Below, piece after piece: positions 46,850 through 56,308 of a DNA stretch of 64,000 bases. The stretch spans positions 255,506 through 319,505 of the forward strand of contig NZ_NESN01000005.1 of assembly GCF_003063455.1 (NCBI RefSeq). The letters are read 5' to 3'. The notes below the pieces were generated by a model. It ran no database searches and was not told the DNA's origin. It saw only the letters and a list, made by a program, of their open reading frames with translations. Both the position numbers and the translations under genes were made by a program. Every line of letters starts with the position of its first letter. Position 1 is the first letter of the stretch. The stretch comes from Limnohabitans parvus II-B4 (GTDB lineage Bacteria; Pseudomonadota; Gammaproteobacteria; Burkholderiales; Burkholderiaceae_C).

Positions 46850-48535
46850 TCAGATGGCGGCAGCGCCCATATCTGCCGGTAAGGGGTCAAGTGCCGTGAT
46901 CGATTGAAGGGCTTCGGCGTCGGTTCGGTACATCTTGAGGAACGGACCCTCACCGAGTTCACCGGCACGGCGCAAAGCCGTTTCGACGGGCAACTTGATG
47001 CCGCTGATGTGCAAAGTGATGCCCCGCGTTGTCAATTGGCGATGCAGTTGCCCAAATATTTCAACGCCTGTGGCATCGATCCTGTTGATGGGTTGCGCAA
47101 ACAGGCACACGTGTTTCGTGTCGGGGTGACGCGCCAGATGATCGGCGATGGCACGCTCAAAATCGCTGGCGGCGGCAAAGTCCAGTTCGGCATCCATGCG
47201 CAGTGCATAGAGTTGTTGTGCCAAGGGGGGCAGCTTCCACAAATGCCGGTCGCGAAGACTGCCGTCAGCGTGCAGGCCCACTTCGATGATGCGCGGGTGC
47301 AAGCGGGTGTGCAAAAAGTGGCTCAAGCCCACCAACACACCGGTCATCACACCCCAGTAAATCCGCGGTGCGGTGGCCAAGGTGATGGCAAAGGTCACGC
47401 CAGCGGTCAGGGTCTCAATGCGATCAATGCGCCAGAGCTTCAGGAACTGGCGCGGTTGGAACAAGTTGAGCACGGCCACGATGACCGCAGCGGCCATGAC
47501 CGAGCGTGGCACGTATTGCAAGGCGGGCATGAGGATCAACAACGCCAGCAGCACGAACGCGACCGAGGCCACCACGGCCCAGCCCGACCGTGCGCCGGAA
47601 TACAGCATGAGCGCTGAACGAGAAAACGAAGTGCTGGTGGGGAAGCTGCCTGAAAACGCCGAGGCCAGTTTGGCCAGCCCTTGGCTGAAGAGTTCGGTGC
47701 TGTCGTCCCAGCGTTTGCCGTCACGCTGGCATTCAATGCGGGCGCTGGAGGCGGTTTCCAGAAAGCTCACCAGCGCAATCACCATGGCCGGAACCCACAG
47801 CTGGTTGAGCACATCCAGGCCGGGCCAGTGCGGCCAGTAAAGGCTGGGCAAGCCCGAGGGCAGCAGGCCCACAATGTCACCGTGGTCTGCATAGCCCGTG
47901 GCATAGCCCACAGCCGAGGCGGCGCCCATCACCAGCATGATGCCTGGCCAGCGGGGCTTGAGTTGGCGCAGCACCAACAAGGCGGCCAGACTGGTCAAAC
48001 CAAACAGCGCAGGCCAATGGGTGAGCCAGGTGGACCATGTGGTCACGTCCCAGCTCCAGGTCTTGACGCCCAACAAGGCCGGCACCTGCGAGGCCATGAT
48101 CAGCAAGGAAGCCGCTTGGGTAAAACCCATCATGACGGGGGCACTGACCAAGTTGATGAGCCAGCCGTAATGGCCCAAACCCAGCAGCAACTGGATCGTG
48201 CCCGACAACAGCGACAGCCACACCGCCAGCGCGACCCATTCGGGAGAGCCAGGTTCGGCCATGCCGGTCAGCGATGCACCAATCAGGACGCAAGTCAGCG
48301 CGGCCGGGCCAACCGACAGGCGTGAGGCGCTGCCAAACAGCACGGCCAAAAGGGCGGGAATCAGGCAGGTGTAAAGCCCGGTCACCAAGGGCATGCCGGC
48401 CAAGCCCGCATAGGCCACGGCTTGCGGCACCATGACCAAGGCCACGGTCAGACCCGCCAGCACTTCGGTGCGGGCCAGTGGGCCAGTCAGGCGGGGCCAC
48501 TCACGGAAAGTGAGGAATCGATCGATGTAAGCCAT
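46850..48535 (-). CDS. SulP-family anion transporter with STAS domain
   Basis: A 561-residue permease for sulfate or a related anion (bicarbonate is also possible in this family). About 10-12 membrane segments begin with LAGLTVALVMVPQAVAYA and LVTGLYTCLIPALLAVLFG, the SulP core; the C-terminal STAS domain (about 440-555) contains HVCLFAQPINRIDATGVEIF. It follows a sulfatase gene by 23 bases on the same strand, so sulfate freed by the sulfatase is a likely substrate. Confidence 0.92.
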   Translation of the reverse strand: MAYIDRFLTFREWPRLTGPLARTEVLAGLTVALVMVPQAVAYAGLAGMPLVTGLYTCLIPALLAVLFGSASRLSVGPAALTCVLIGASLTGMAEPGSPEWVALAVWLSLLSGTIQLLLGLGHYGWLINLVSAPVMMGFTQAASLLIMASQVPALLGVKTWSWDVTTWSTWLTHWPALFGLTSLAALLVLRQLKPRWPGIMLVMGAASAVGYATGYADHGDIVGLLPSGLPSLYWPHWPGLDVLNQLWVPAMVIALVSFLETASSARIECQRDGKRWDDSTELFSQGLAKLASAFSGSFPTSTSFSRSALMLYSGARSGWAVVASVAFVLLALLILMPALQYVPRSVMAAAVIVAVLNLFQPRQFLKLWRIDRIETLTAGVTFAITLATAPRIYWGVMTGVLVGLSHFLHTRLHPRIIEVGLHADGSLRDRHLWKLPPLAQQLYALRMDAELDFAAASDFERAIADHLARHPDTKHVCLFAQPINRIDATGVEIFGQLHRQLTTRGITLHISGIKLPVETALRRAGELGEGPFLKMYRTDAEALQSITALDPLPADMGAAAI

Positions 48536-48558
48536 GCCCGATCTTAGCTGCCTGCGTC

Positions 48559-49893
48559 TCAGCGCTGAGGCATGTCCTTGACCGAGTAACCCAGGCTGAT
48601 GGTGGCGTCTTCGGGAATGGCGGGCACGGTGCTGTCCCAGGCTTCCCATGCGGCACGCAGGCTTTGCAGCTTCTCGGGCTGGTGCTTGGCCAAGTTGGCA
48701 CGCTCACGTTCATCGGCCGGGATGTTGAACAAGTAGTCGTTGCCGTCCACCCGCAGGTATTTGTAGTCGCCCATGCGCAGGGCGCGTTGGCCCCGGTGGT
48801 TCATGCGCCAGTACAAGGGCCGTTCAAACTGGTGTTTGGCGTCGTGCAGCACGGGGAGCATGGACACGCCGTCAAACGGGTGCTCGGCATCGGCCTGTGC
48901 GCCTGCCAGCTCGACCATCGTGGCCGACCAGTCCATGGTCATGCAGTGTTGGGCCGATGTGCCGCCGGGTGCGATGACGGCGGGCCAGTGGGCGATCCAC
49001 GGCACGCGGATGCCGCCCTCGGTCAGGTCCATCTTGCCGCCCACCAGGGGCCAGTTGTCGCTGAAACGCTCGCCGCCGTTGTCACTGGTGAAGACGATCA
49101 GAGTGTTGTCGAGCTGGCCTGTTTTTTTGAGTGCGTCCACCATCCAGCCAATGCCTTCGTCCATGTGGTGGATCATGCGGTGGTAGGTGTGGATGTTGCC
49201 GCCATGCAGGTGGAACAGGTTGTCTTTGACCTCTTGCGCCAGCGCATGGTCTTCGCGCGTTTCCCAGGGCCAGTGCGGCGCGGTGTAGTGCAGGCTCAAA
49301 AAGAAGGGTGTGCCCTGCGCAGCGCCCGGAGCCATGCGGTTCACAAAGTCCACCGCCTTGTGCGAGATCAGGTCGGTCAGGTAGCCGTCTTCGTGCTTTT
49401 CTTCTTCGTTGGTGTAGAGGTCGTGTGTGCCGTTGTTGCTGGCGTGGGTGAAGTAGTCCACGCCACCCGACATGGGGCCAAAAAACTCTTCGTAACCCGA
49501 TTTGAGGGGGCTGAAGTGGGGCGGGTAGCCCAGGTGCCATTTGCCAATCAAGGCCGTGCGGTAGCCGCTGGCCTTGAGCAGCGAGGGCAGGGTGGGGTGC
49601 TCAGGCGGAAGGCCCAGCACCTTGCTGCCTTTGCTCTTGCTGTTGATGGGCTCGTCGGCACCGCCGCGCAGGCGGTACTGGTAGCGCGCCGTCATGAGCG
49701 CAAAGCGGGTGGGCGAGCACACGGGCGAGTTGGAATACCCCTGTGTGAACTTGAGGCCTGCTGCGGCCAGCCGGTCGAGCACGGGCGAGACCTTGCCGAA
49801 CTTCGCGTCGCGCCCGCCGTAGCAACCGAGGTCGGCAAAGCCGAGGTCGTCGGCCACGATGAAGATGATGTTGGGGCGTTGTGGGGTGGTCAT
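48559..49893 (-). CDS. Cys-type sulfatase (arylsulfatase-like)
   Basis: A 444-residue type I sulfatase with metal-binding Asp15/Asp16 in FIVADDLGFADLG and the formylglycine motif Cys59-x-Pro-x-Arg63 (CSPTR), so it needs a maturase or formylglycine-generating enzyme from elsewhere. Other marks are IGKWHLGYP and FTSDNGGE. There is no signal peptide, so it acts in the cytoplasm on sulfate esters that have been taken up. It is 10 bases after a Bug binding protein gene and 23 before SulP. Confidence 0.92.
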   Translation of the reverse strand: MTTPQRPNIIFIVADDLGFADLGCYGGRDAKFGKVSPVLDRLAAAGLKFTQGYSNSPVCSPTRFALMTARYQYRLRGGADEPINSKSKGSKVLGLPPEHPTLPSLLKASGYRTALIGKWHLGYPPHFSPLKSGYEEFFGPMSGGVDYFTHASNNGTHDLYTNEEEKHEDGYLTDLISHKAVDFVNRMAPGAAQGTPFFLSLHYTAPHWPWETREDHALAQEVKDNLFHLHGGNIHTYHRMIHHMDEGIGWMVDALKKTGQLDNTLIVFTSDNGGERFSDNWPLVGGKMDLTEGGIRVPWIAHWPAVIAPGGTSAQHCMTMDWSATMVELAGAQADAEHPFDGVSMLPVLHDAKHQFERPLYWRMNHRGQRALRMGDYKYLRVDGNDYLFNIPADERERANLAKHQPEKLQSLRAAWEAWDSTVPAIPEDATISLGYSVKDMPQR

Positions 49894-49903
49894 GCGAGAG
49901 CGG

Positions 49904-50875
49904 TCAGTCGACCTTCATGCCTGTGGCGCGGATCACGCGGCCATATTGGTCGGAAAGTGTTTTCAGGCGTTGTGTGGCAGCGCTGCCGCTCAGGCCTTCA
50001 TAGGCCATGTCCAGATCGTTCAGTCTGGTTTGCAACTCGGGTCGGGCCAAGGCATCGGTGATGGCTTTGGCCATGGTTTGCATCAGGGGTTCGGGGGTGT
50101 TGATCGGTGCCATAACCACGTAAAGCACTTCGCTTTCCAGATCCTTGAAGCCCGCTTCGGCCACGGTGGGCACTTCGGGGGCCAAGCGAGAACGCTTGCG
50201 ACTGGTCACGGCCAGTGCGGTGACTTTGCCGCCTTTGACTTGCGGCAGCATGCCCGGGGTGGCCAAAGTGCCACCATCGACTTCGCCCGAGACCACGGCC
50301 ATCACGGCGGGAGAGTTGCCTCGGTAGGGGATGTGTGTCAGCCGCGTGGCGGCCGAGATGTTGGCCATGTTGACCCACAGGTGGCCGGGCGAGCCGTTGC
50401 CGCCCGAGCTGAAGTTCAGGCTGCGCTCGCGAGCCGCCTGCAAGAAGTCTTTGGCGGTTTTGAACCCCGTGCTCGGGTGCACGCCCAGCAACAGGCCGGA
50501 GCTAGAGATCACCACCAAGGGCTTGAGGTCGGCCTCCTTGAAAGGCATGGCCTTATAGATGTGCGGGTTGATGGTGTGGGTGGTGTCGATGCCCCACAGC
50601 AAGCTGTGGCCATCGGGCGCGGATTTGGCCACCTGATCAGCCCCCACATTGCCTGCAGCCCCAGGTTTGTTGTCCACCACAAAAGGCTGGCCGAATTGCT
50701 TTTGCAGCACATCGCCCACGGCGCGTGCCAGGATGTCGGATGGACCGCCCGCCGGCCAGCTGTTGACGAATTTGACCGGCTTGCTGGGCCAGGCTGCGGT
50801 TTGGGCCAGTGAACAGGTCCCCAGCAGCAGGCCGAGGCTGCCGATCAGGCAAGTGCGTATAAATGAATGTGTCAT
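49904..50875 (-). CDS. Bug/TctC-family periplasmic binding protein (second of pair)
   Basis: A 323-residue solute-binding protein of the tripartite tricarboxylate transporter type. Signal peptide ends near SLA-QT (about residue 25). Family marks: KFVNSWPAGGPSDILARAV, VDNKPGAAGNVGADQVAKS and HIPYRGNSPAVMAVVSGEVD. No TctA or TctB membrane genes are here, as is common for Bug proteins in Burkholderiales. Lies between another Bug gene (28 bases upstream) and the sulfatase. Confidence 0.92.
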   Translation of the reverse strand: MTHSFIRTCLIGSLGLLLGTCSLAQTAAWPSKPVKFVNSWPAGGPSDILARAVGDVLQKQFGQPFVVDNKPGAAGNVGADQVAKSAPDGHSLLWGIDTTHTINPHIYKAMPFKEADLKPLVVISSSGLLLGVHPSTGFKTAKDFLQAARERSLNFSSGGNGSPGHLWVNMANISAATRLTHIPYRGNSPAVMAVVSGEVDGGTLATPGMLPQVKGGKVTALAVTSRKRSRLAPEVPTVAEAGFKDLESEVLYVVMAPINTPEPLMQTMAKAITDALARPELQTRLNDLDMAYEGLSGSAATQRLKTLSDQYGRVIRATGMKVD

Positions 50876-50903
50876 GTGTGTTTGCGTTCGGATTTACAGG
50901 GGG

Positions 50904-51878
50904 TCAGTCGAGCTGCACGCCAGTGGCCTTGATGGGCTTTTCCCAGCGGTTGAGGTCTGCTTTTTGCGCCGCAGCCAGATCGGCCGAATTGGAGCCAATC
51001 GGCTCGTAACCGAGCTTGAGCATCTTGTCTTTCATGACCGGGTCGCGTGCGATTTTCATCATGGATTTTTCAAGGCGGGTGAGTGCATCGCCTTTCATGC
51101 CAGCGGGGCCATACATGGCAAACCATGCCGTGGCGTCCATGTTGATGCCCGATTCCTTGAGGGTGGGCACTTCGGGCACTTGCGGGTCGCGCTGGCTGCC
51201 GGTCACAGCGATGATGCGGACTTTGCCGGCCCGGTGCATTTCGGCGGTTTCGGACACCACGTCAAATTTGTAGCCGATGTGGCCGCCCAGCAGGGCGTTG
51301 TTGGCCGGTGCGCCGCCTTGGAAGGGCACATGGTTCAGGCTGATGCCGGCTGACTGCTCCATCAACACGCCCATGAAGTGCGGCAAGGTGCCAGCGCCGG
51401 GCGTGCCATAACTGGCGTTGCCCGGGTCGCTCTTGGCCTTGGCCACCATGTCGGCCACGTTTTTCGCGTTGCTGGCGGGGCCAGACACCACGCCGAACTG
51501 GAAGCGGGCGATTTGCGAGACGGGCGTGAAATCTTTCACCGCGTCGTAGTCGAGCTTTTTGTAGACGTGGGGAAACAGCACCATGGGGCCGCTGGGCAGC
51601 ACGATCACGGTCTGGCCATCGGGCTTGGCAGCCTTGACCGCATTCAGGGCAATGCGTCCGCCTGCGCCGGGCTTGTTGTCCACCACGATGGTGCCAAAGT
51701 CCTCGCGCAGGGCGTCGGCCACCATGCGGGCCAGGATGTCGGCCGAGCCACCGGGCGGAAAACCCACCACGATCTTGAGCGGTGGTTTGTCTTGTGCGTG
51801 CAGGTTGGGCGAGAACGCTGCCAGAGAAAGTGCCAGCAGGCCCAGTGTGCGGCGGTTGAAGAGGTGAATGGGATTCAT
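50904..51878 (-). CDS. Bug/TctC-family periplasmic binding protein (first of pair)
   Basis: A 324-residue solute-binding protein, about as similar to its neighbour as typical paralogs. The ATG at 51878 (MNPIHLFNRRTLGLLALSLA) gives a signal peptide cleaved near LHA-QD, residue 28; a longer frame upstream has no signal. Marks: IVVGFPPGGSADILARMV, VDNKPGAGGRIALNAVKAA and HVPFQGGAPANNALLGGHI. First gene of a four-gene unit ending in SulP and divergent from the MarR gene. Confidence 0.92.
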   Translation of the reverse strand: MNPIHLFNRRTLGLLALSLAAFSPNLHAQDKPPLKIVVGFPPGGSADILARMVADALREDFGTIVVDNKPGAGGRIALNAVKAAKPDGQTVIVLPSGPMVLFPHVYKKLDYDAVKDFTPVSQIARFQFGVVSGPASNAKNVADMVAKAKSDPGNASYGTPGAGTLPHFMGVLMEQSAGISLNHVPFQGGAPANNALLGGHIGYKFDVVSETAEMHRAGKVRIIAVTGSQRDPQVPEVPTLKESGINMDATAWFAMYGPAGMKGDALTRLEKSMMKIARDPVMKDKMLKLGYEPIGSNSADLAAAQKADLNRWEKPIKATGVQLD

Positions 51879-51959
51879 GAAAGTCTCCGGTGGTACGGGA
51901 TTTGGGGGGCCCTTGTTGAAAGCGCAAGTCCAGTCAGAATGTAGCGCCTTGACGGACAA

Positions 51960-51972
51960 TTGATCTAATCAA
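51960..51972. promoter_or_regulatory. Candidate MarR operator between marR-type and Bug genes
   Basis: TTGATCTAATCAA is a perfect inverted repeat (5-base arms, 3-base centre) 21 bases before the MarR start, in the 115-base divergent region. TTGACG (51949-51954) just upstream could be a -35 for the MarR gene. The size and place fit autoregulation by a MarR dimer. Confidence 0.45.
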
Positions 51973-51993
51973 CCATCCCCCCGGAAAACCCTG

Positions 51994-52518
51994 ATGTCCT
52001 TGTCTCCTTCTCAGCGTCTGGCTTCGATTGATGACCTGCTTTTGTACAGGCTGGGCCGTTTGTCGAGCGTGGCGGGGGCCATGGTGGTGCGCTTGTGTGA
52101 GGGCGGCTACGGCATCACGCGGCGCGAATGGGCCGTGGTGGCCCAACTGTATGAAAACGGCAGCTTGCCGCCGTCGGCTCTGGCCGAGCGCATGCACCGT
52201 GACCGCGCCCGCACTTCGCGGACCTTGACGGCCTTGGGCCACAAGCAGCTGGTGCTGCGCACCATCCTCGCCAACGACCGGCGCAGCGCGTTGGTGAGTC
52301 TGACCCCGGCAGGGCGGCAGCTTTATGACGTGTTGATGCCCCAAATTCAAGCCATCAACAGTCAAATCTTGAGCGCACTGCAGCCCGAACAAGCTGCCCA
52401 ATTTGACGAAGCACTGGAGCGCTTGCAAGCCCGTACCCAAACCTTGCTCACCGAACTGAGCCCCGACTTGCCCAGGGCCAATCGCCGCCAGGGGCGGCGC
52501 GGCAAGGGCGTGGCATGA
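51994..52518 (+). CDS. MarR-family transcriptional regulator
   Basis: A 174-residue winged-helix regulator: recognition region PPSALAERMHRDRARTSRTLTAL and wing VLRTILANDRRSALVSLTPAGRQL. MarR proteins are usually relieved by a small aromatic or anionic ligand. It is divergent from the Bug-Bug-sulfatase-SulP genes, its probable targets, and overlaps the SNase gene by 4 bases. Confidence 0.9.
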   Translation: MSLSPSQRLASIDDLLLYRLGRLSSVAGAMVVRLCEGGYGITRREWAVVAQLYENGSLPPSALAERMHRDRARTSRTLTALGHKQLVLRTILANDRRSALVSLTPAGRQLYDVLMPQIQAINSQILSALQPEQAAQFDEALERLQARTQTLLTELSPDLPRANRRQGRRGKGVA

Positions 52519-53012
52519 GGGTTTGGCATTCGTGGTGCTGTCTGCTTGCCTTGGCGCTGCCTTGCGCTGGGCAGGCCGCTGAGGTCTGGTCGGCTTGGGT
52601 CAGTTGGGTCATGGATGGTGACACGGTGCTGTTGGTGCGTGAAGGCCAGCACGAGCCTGTCAAATTTCGCATCGAAGGCATTGATGCCCCCGAGACCTGC
52701 CAGCCCGGCGGCAGTGAAGCCCGCGATGCATTGATTCGGCTGGCATTGCGCAAGCCGGTGCAGGTGGTGGATCACGGCCACGACACCTATGGGCGTCAGA
52801 TCGGACGTTTGTCGATTGAAGGTGTGGATCTGGGTGCTGAAATGGTGCGCTCCGGCATGGCTTGGGCGTACCGGTTTCGCACGGGCAAAGGCCCGTATGC
52901 GGGGTTGCAACGTCAGGCACAAAAACAAAAAAGAGGTGTTTTTGCAGCAGACGAAGTCGCCATGTCGCCACCCGTTTTCAGAAAATTCCACGGCACTTGT
53001 CATGGCAGCTGA
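52515..53012 (+). CDS. Staphylococcal nuclease-like (SNase/TNase) exported protein
   Basis: A 165-residue calcium-dependent nuclease type. Signal peptide (CCLLALALPCAGQAA, cleavage near residue 22), then the OB fold with DGDTVLL, catalytic Arg and Glu in KFRIEGIDAPE, and Arg in DTYGRQIGRL. It overlaps the MarR gene by 4 bases, so the two are probably made together, though a functional link is not evident. Confidence 0.9.
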   Translation: MRVWHSWCCLLALALPCAGQAAEVWSAWVSWVMDGDTVLLVREGQHEPVKFRIEGIDAPETCQPGGSEARDALIRLALRKPVQVVDHGHDTYGRQIGRLSIEGVDLGAEMVRSGMAWAYRFRTGKGPYAGLQRQAQKQKRGVFAADEVAMSPPVFRKFHGTCHGS

Positions 53013-53092
53013 CTGAGGCAAAAGACTTGGCGTACCCGTCCTTTGTGGGAGGTCGCCCCTGCGGCCGAATGGTGGTTTGACCGGGGGCCGGA

Positions 53093-53851
53093 TCAATCCT
53101 GGCGGTGCGCTGCGCACACCGGGCAGGCCGGGTTGCGTTGCATGCGAATGTCGGTCCACGACAACTCGCGCCCGTCGAGCATCAGCAAACGTCCGGCCAT
53201 GTGGCTGCCCATGCCACTCAAAATTTTGAGAGCCTCGGCCGCTTGCACCGTGCCGATGATGCCCACCAAGGGAGCGAACACGCCCATGGTGGCGCAGCGG
53301 GTTTCCTCGGGCTGTTGTTCTGGAGGGAAGATGCAGGCATAGCAGGGTGCTTCGGACCGCGTGCTGTCAAACACCGAGACCTGCCCGTCCATGCGGATGG
53401 CCGCGCCGGATACTAGGGGTTTGCGGTGCTTCACGCAGGCGAGGTTGACGGCTTGGCGGGTTTCAAAGTTGTCGCAGCAGTCCAGCACCACGTCAGCTTG
53501 CGCCACCAGGGTGTCGAGCAAAGCCGCATCGGCCCGCTGGGTGATGGCGGTCACTTGCACATCGGGGTTGATTTGCGCAATCGCCGTGCGCACCGATTCG
53601 GCTTTGGGCTGGCCGACCCGGTCCAGCGTGTGGGCAATTTGTCGCTGCAAGTTGGTGGCGTCCACTTCATCGTGGTCGACCACGGTGATGTGGCCGACCC
53701 CGGCACTGCCCAGATACAGGCTGACCGGAGAGCCCAGTCCGCCCGCACCGACGATGAGTGCGTGGGAGGCCAGAAGATTTTCCTGGCCGTCGATGCCCAG
53801 CTCATTGAGCAGAATGTGCCGCGAATAGCGCAGCAACTGTGCGTCATCCAT
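53093..53851 (-). CDS. moeB: MoeB/ThiF-type E1-like adenylyltransferase
   Basis: Activates the C-terminus of a small sulfur-carrier protein (MoaD or ThiS) by adenylation. The 252-residue product has the nucleotide site GAGGLGSPVSLYLGSAGVG, DHDEVDATNLQRQ, and zinc-binding CYAC and CPVCAAH pairs. No rhodanese domain is fused. MoeB would serve the molybdenum cofactor used by SoxC, but ThiF cannot be excluded. Third gene after gpmA and ctpA on this strand. Confidence 0.88.
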   Translation of the reverse strand: MDDAQLLRYSRHILLNELGIDGQENLLASHALIVGAGGLGSPVSLYLGSAGVGHITVVDHDEVDATNLQRQIAHTLDRVGQPKAESVRTAIAQINPDVQVTAITQRADAALLDTLVAQADVVLDCCDNFETRQAVNLACVKHRKPLVSGAAIRMDGQVSVFDSTRSEAPCYACIFPPEQQPEETRCATMGVFAPLVGIIGTVQAAEALKILSGMGSHMAGRLLMLDGRELSWTDIRMQRNPACPVCAAHRQD

Positions 53852-53881
53852 GCGCGTTATCCATGCGCGTTTCCATGGCGC

Positions 53882-55333
53882 TCAGTCGTCTTTCTTCTCA
53901 ATCTTGCGTTCTGCCAGAGTCGTGCTGGCTTTGACAGGCAAGCCTTTGAGTTGATTCAAAGCTTGGATCAGCTGGAAGTCTTTATCGGAGCCGAACTCGG
54001 GCAAACGGCGTTCGGCCACGGGCTTTTTGGACTCTTCTTCCAGTTTTTTGAGCGCTTCTTCACGGGCTTTTTCGCGGGCTGGGTCTTTCTTCTCTTCGGC
54101 TTCCTTGCCGTTGGAGAGGTGTTTCTCCAGATCGGCTTCGCGGGTGCGCAAAGCAGAGAACACATTGCCGTTTTCGGTTTCGTCCAGCATCACTTCGGGC
54201 ACGATGCCTTTGGCCTGGATGGCACGACCATTGGGGGTGTAGTAGCGGGCGGTGGTGATCTTGAGCGCCGTGTCAGGGCCCAACTGGCGCACCGTTTGTA
54301 CCGAGCCCTTGCCAAAGGTCTGGCTGCCCATCAGGGTGCCGCGTTTGTAGTCTTGCAGGGCACCCGCCACGATTTCACTGGCCGAGGCAGAACCTTCGTT
54401 GACCAAAATCACCAAAGGCACTTTTTTCAGTGCGCCGCCTGTGGCCAGTGTCATGCGGGTGATGGGGTCGTTGCTGCTGTTGCGACGCCAGAACTGGGGC
54501 GTGGCCTTGTAGGTGAATTTGCTCTCTTCGAGCTGGCCATTGGTGGTGACCACCGTGACGTTTTCCGGCAAGAAGGCGGCAGACAGGGCCACCGCTGCAT
54601 CGAGCAGACCACCCGGGTCGTTGCGCAAGTCGAGCACCAAGCCTTTGAGCTTGGGGTCTTCCTTGTACATCTCTTCGATCTTGCGCGCGAAGTCGTCCAC
54701 GGTGCGTTCCTGGAACTGCGACACGCGAATCCAGCCGTAACCCGGCTCGATGATTTTGGATTTGACCGACTGGGTCTTGATTTCTTCGCGGACGATGGTG
54801 ACCGGGAAGGTGCGGTTTTCGGACTTGCGGAAAATGGTCAGCAGCACCTTGGTTTTGGGCTCACCACGCATGCGCTTGACCGCCTCGTTCAGGCTCAGCC
54901 CCTTAACGGCGGTGTCGTTGATCTTGGTGATCAGGTCGTTGGTTTTGAGGCCAGCGCGGTCGGCAGGAGAGCCCTCGATGGGCGAAACGATCTTGACCAG
55001 CCCGTCTTCCTGGCTGATCTCGATGCCCACACCGACAAACTTGCCGGTGGTGCCTTCCGAGAATTCCTTGAAGCTCTTTTTGTCGAAATACTGGGAGTGC
55101 GGGTCCAGGCTGGCCACCATGCCGGAGATGGCTTCGGAGATCAGTTTTTTCTCGTCGACAGGCTCGACGTAGTCACTTTTGACCATGCCAAAGACGGCGG
55201 CCAGTTGCTGCAGCTCTTCGAGCGGCAAAGGGGCCATGCTGCCGCGTGCCACAGTTTGCAGTGACACGGTGGTCAGTGCGCCTGCCAATGCGCCTACGCC
55301 GATCCAGCCCGCGATCTTGAGTTTGTGTCCCAT
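53882..55333 (-). CDS. CtpA-type carboxyl-terminal processing protease (S41)
   Basis: A 483-residue periplasmic protease with an N-terminal membrane signal-anchor, a PDZ domain (about 90-180, FVGVGIEISQEDGLVKIVSP), and the S41 catalytic region with Ser in NEGSASASEIVAGAL and Lys in GSQTFGKGSVQ. A charged Glu/Lys-rich tail follows (EEKKDPAREKAREEALKK). It cleaves proteins from their C-terminus in envelope quality control. Lies 106 bases after gpmA, as often in betaproteobacteria. Confidence 0.94.
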   Translation of the reverse strand: MGHKLKIAGWIGVGALAGALTTVSLQTVARGSMAPLPLEELQQLAAVFGMVKSDYVEPVDEKKLISEAISGMVASLDPHSQYFDKKSFKEFSEGTTGKFVGVGIEISQEDGLVKIVSPIEGSPADRAGLKTNDLITKINDTAVKGLSLNEAVKRMRGEPKTKVLLTIFRKSENRTFPVTIVREEIKTQSVKSKIIEPGYGWIRVSQFQERTVDDFARKIEEMYKEDPKLKGLVLDLRNDPGGLLDAAVALSAAFLPENVTVVTTNGQLEESKFTYKATPQFWRRNSSNDPITRMTLATGGALKKVPLVILVNEGSASASEIVAGALQDYKRGTLMGSQTFGKGSVQTVRQLGPDTALKITTARYYTPNGRAIQAKGIVPEVMLDETENGNVFSALRTREADLEKHLSNGKEAEEKKDPAREKAREEALKKLEEESKKPVAERRLPEFGSDKDFQLIQALNQLKGLPVKASTTLAERKIEKKDD

Positions 55334-55393
55334 GTGCTTGTGTGTTCCCAGTCAGAAGCGGGTCAATATACACCCGCCAGCGGGGTGACTTGG

Positions 55394-55420
55394 GTGACAG
55401 GCATGTAAATGCCTTGTCAC
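55394..55420. other. Hairpin between gpmA and ctpA
   Basis: GTGACAGGCAT and ATGCCTTGTCAC pair with one bulged base around a 4-base loop. There is no T run. It may be a weak terminator or a processing site between the two genes. Confidence 0.4.
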
Positions 55421-55439
55421 GCCAGGGCCGATCAAAAAG

Positions 55440-56183
55440 TCAGGCCTTGCCCTGGCTGGCCACGGCAGCAGCAGCAGCGGCGGCAGCTTCGGCATCGCCC
55501 AGGTAGTAGTGGCGGATGGGCTTGAGGTTTTCGTCCAGCTCGTACACCAGCGGGATGCCGTTGGGGATGTTCAGGCTCACGATGTCACTGTCCGAGATGC
55601 CGTCCAGGTACTTGATCAGGGCGCGGATCGAGTTGCCGTGCGCGGCGATCAGCACGCGTTTGCCCGCCTTGATGCTGGGGGCGATGCTGTCGTTCCAGGC
55701 CGGCAGCACGCGGGCCACGGTGTCTTTCAGGCACTCGGTCAACGGCACGGACTGGGTGTCCACGTTGGCATAGCGGCGGTCGCTGCGCTCGCAGCGGGGG
55801 TCGGTGGCTTCCAGCGCCGGAGGGGGCGTGTCGTAGCTGCGACGCCAGATGAGCACCTGCTCGTCACCAAATTGCTTGGCCATGTCGGCCTTGTTCAGGC
55901 CCTGCAAGCTGCCGTAGTGGCGCTCGTTCAGGCGATAGTCCTTGACCACGGGCAGCCAGGTGCGGTCCATCTCGTCCAAGGTGTACCACAGGGTGTGGAT
56001 GGCGCGTTTGAGGACCGAGGTGTAGCACAGGTCAAAGTCCCAGCCTTCGGCCTTGAGCAGTTTGCCGGCCGACATGGCCTGGCTCACGCCGGTAGGGGTC
56101 AGGTCGACATCGGTCCAGCCGGTGAAGCGGTTTTCGAGGTTCCAGGTGGATTCGCCGTGGCGGATGAGGACGATTTTGTACAT
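55440..56183 (-). CDS. gpmA: GpmA, 2,3-bisphosphoglycerate-dependent phosphoglycerate mutase
   Basis: Glycolytic enzyme interconverting 3- and 2-phosphoglycerate. The 247-residue product has the phospho-histidine His9 in [36 protein letters not shown] and the second His in [10 protein letters not shown]. The ATG at 56183 ([10 protein letters not shown]) is the family start. The C-terminus has a run of alanines (about 9), a low-complexity tail. Confidence 0.96.
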   Translation of the reverse strand: MYKIVLIRHGESTWNLENRFTGWTDVDLTPTGVSQAMSAGKLLKAEGWDFDLCYTSVLKRAIHTLWYTLDEMDRTWLPVVKDYRLNERHYGSLQGLNKADMAKQFGDEQVLIWRRSYDTPPPALEATDPRCERSDRRYANVDTQSVPLTECLKDTVARVLPAWNDSIAPSIKAGKRVLIAAHGNSIRALIKYLDGISDSDIVSLNIPNGIPLVYELDENLKPIRHYYLGDAEAAAAAAAAVASQGKA

Positions 56184-56308
56184 GGTGAGGAAACAGCAGG
56201 GACTGTCAAAAACAAGGGTCAAAACAGAGGATAAGGTCGTCATTTTAGAATCGAGACTTGGCGGCCCGCTGACGGGCCGGTATTTTGTGGCTTACAAAGG
56301 TTTGATTC

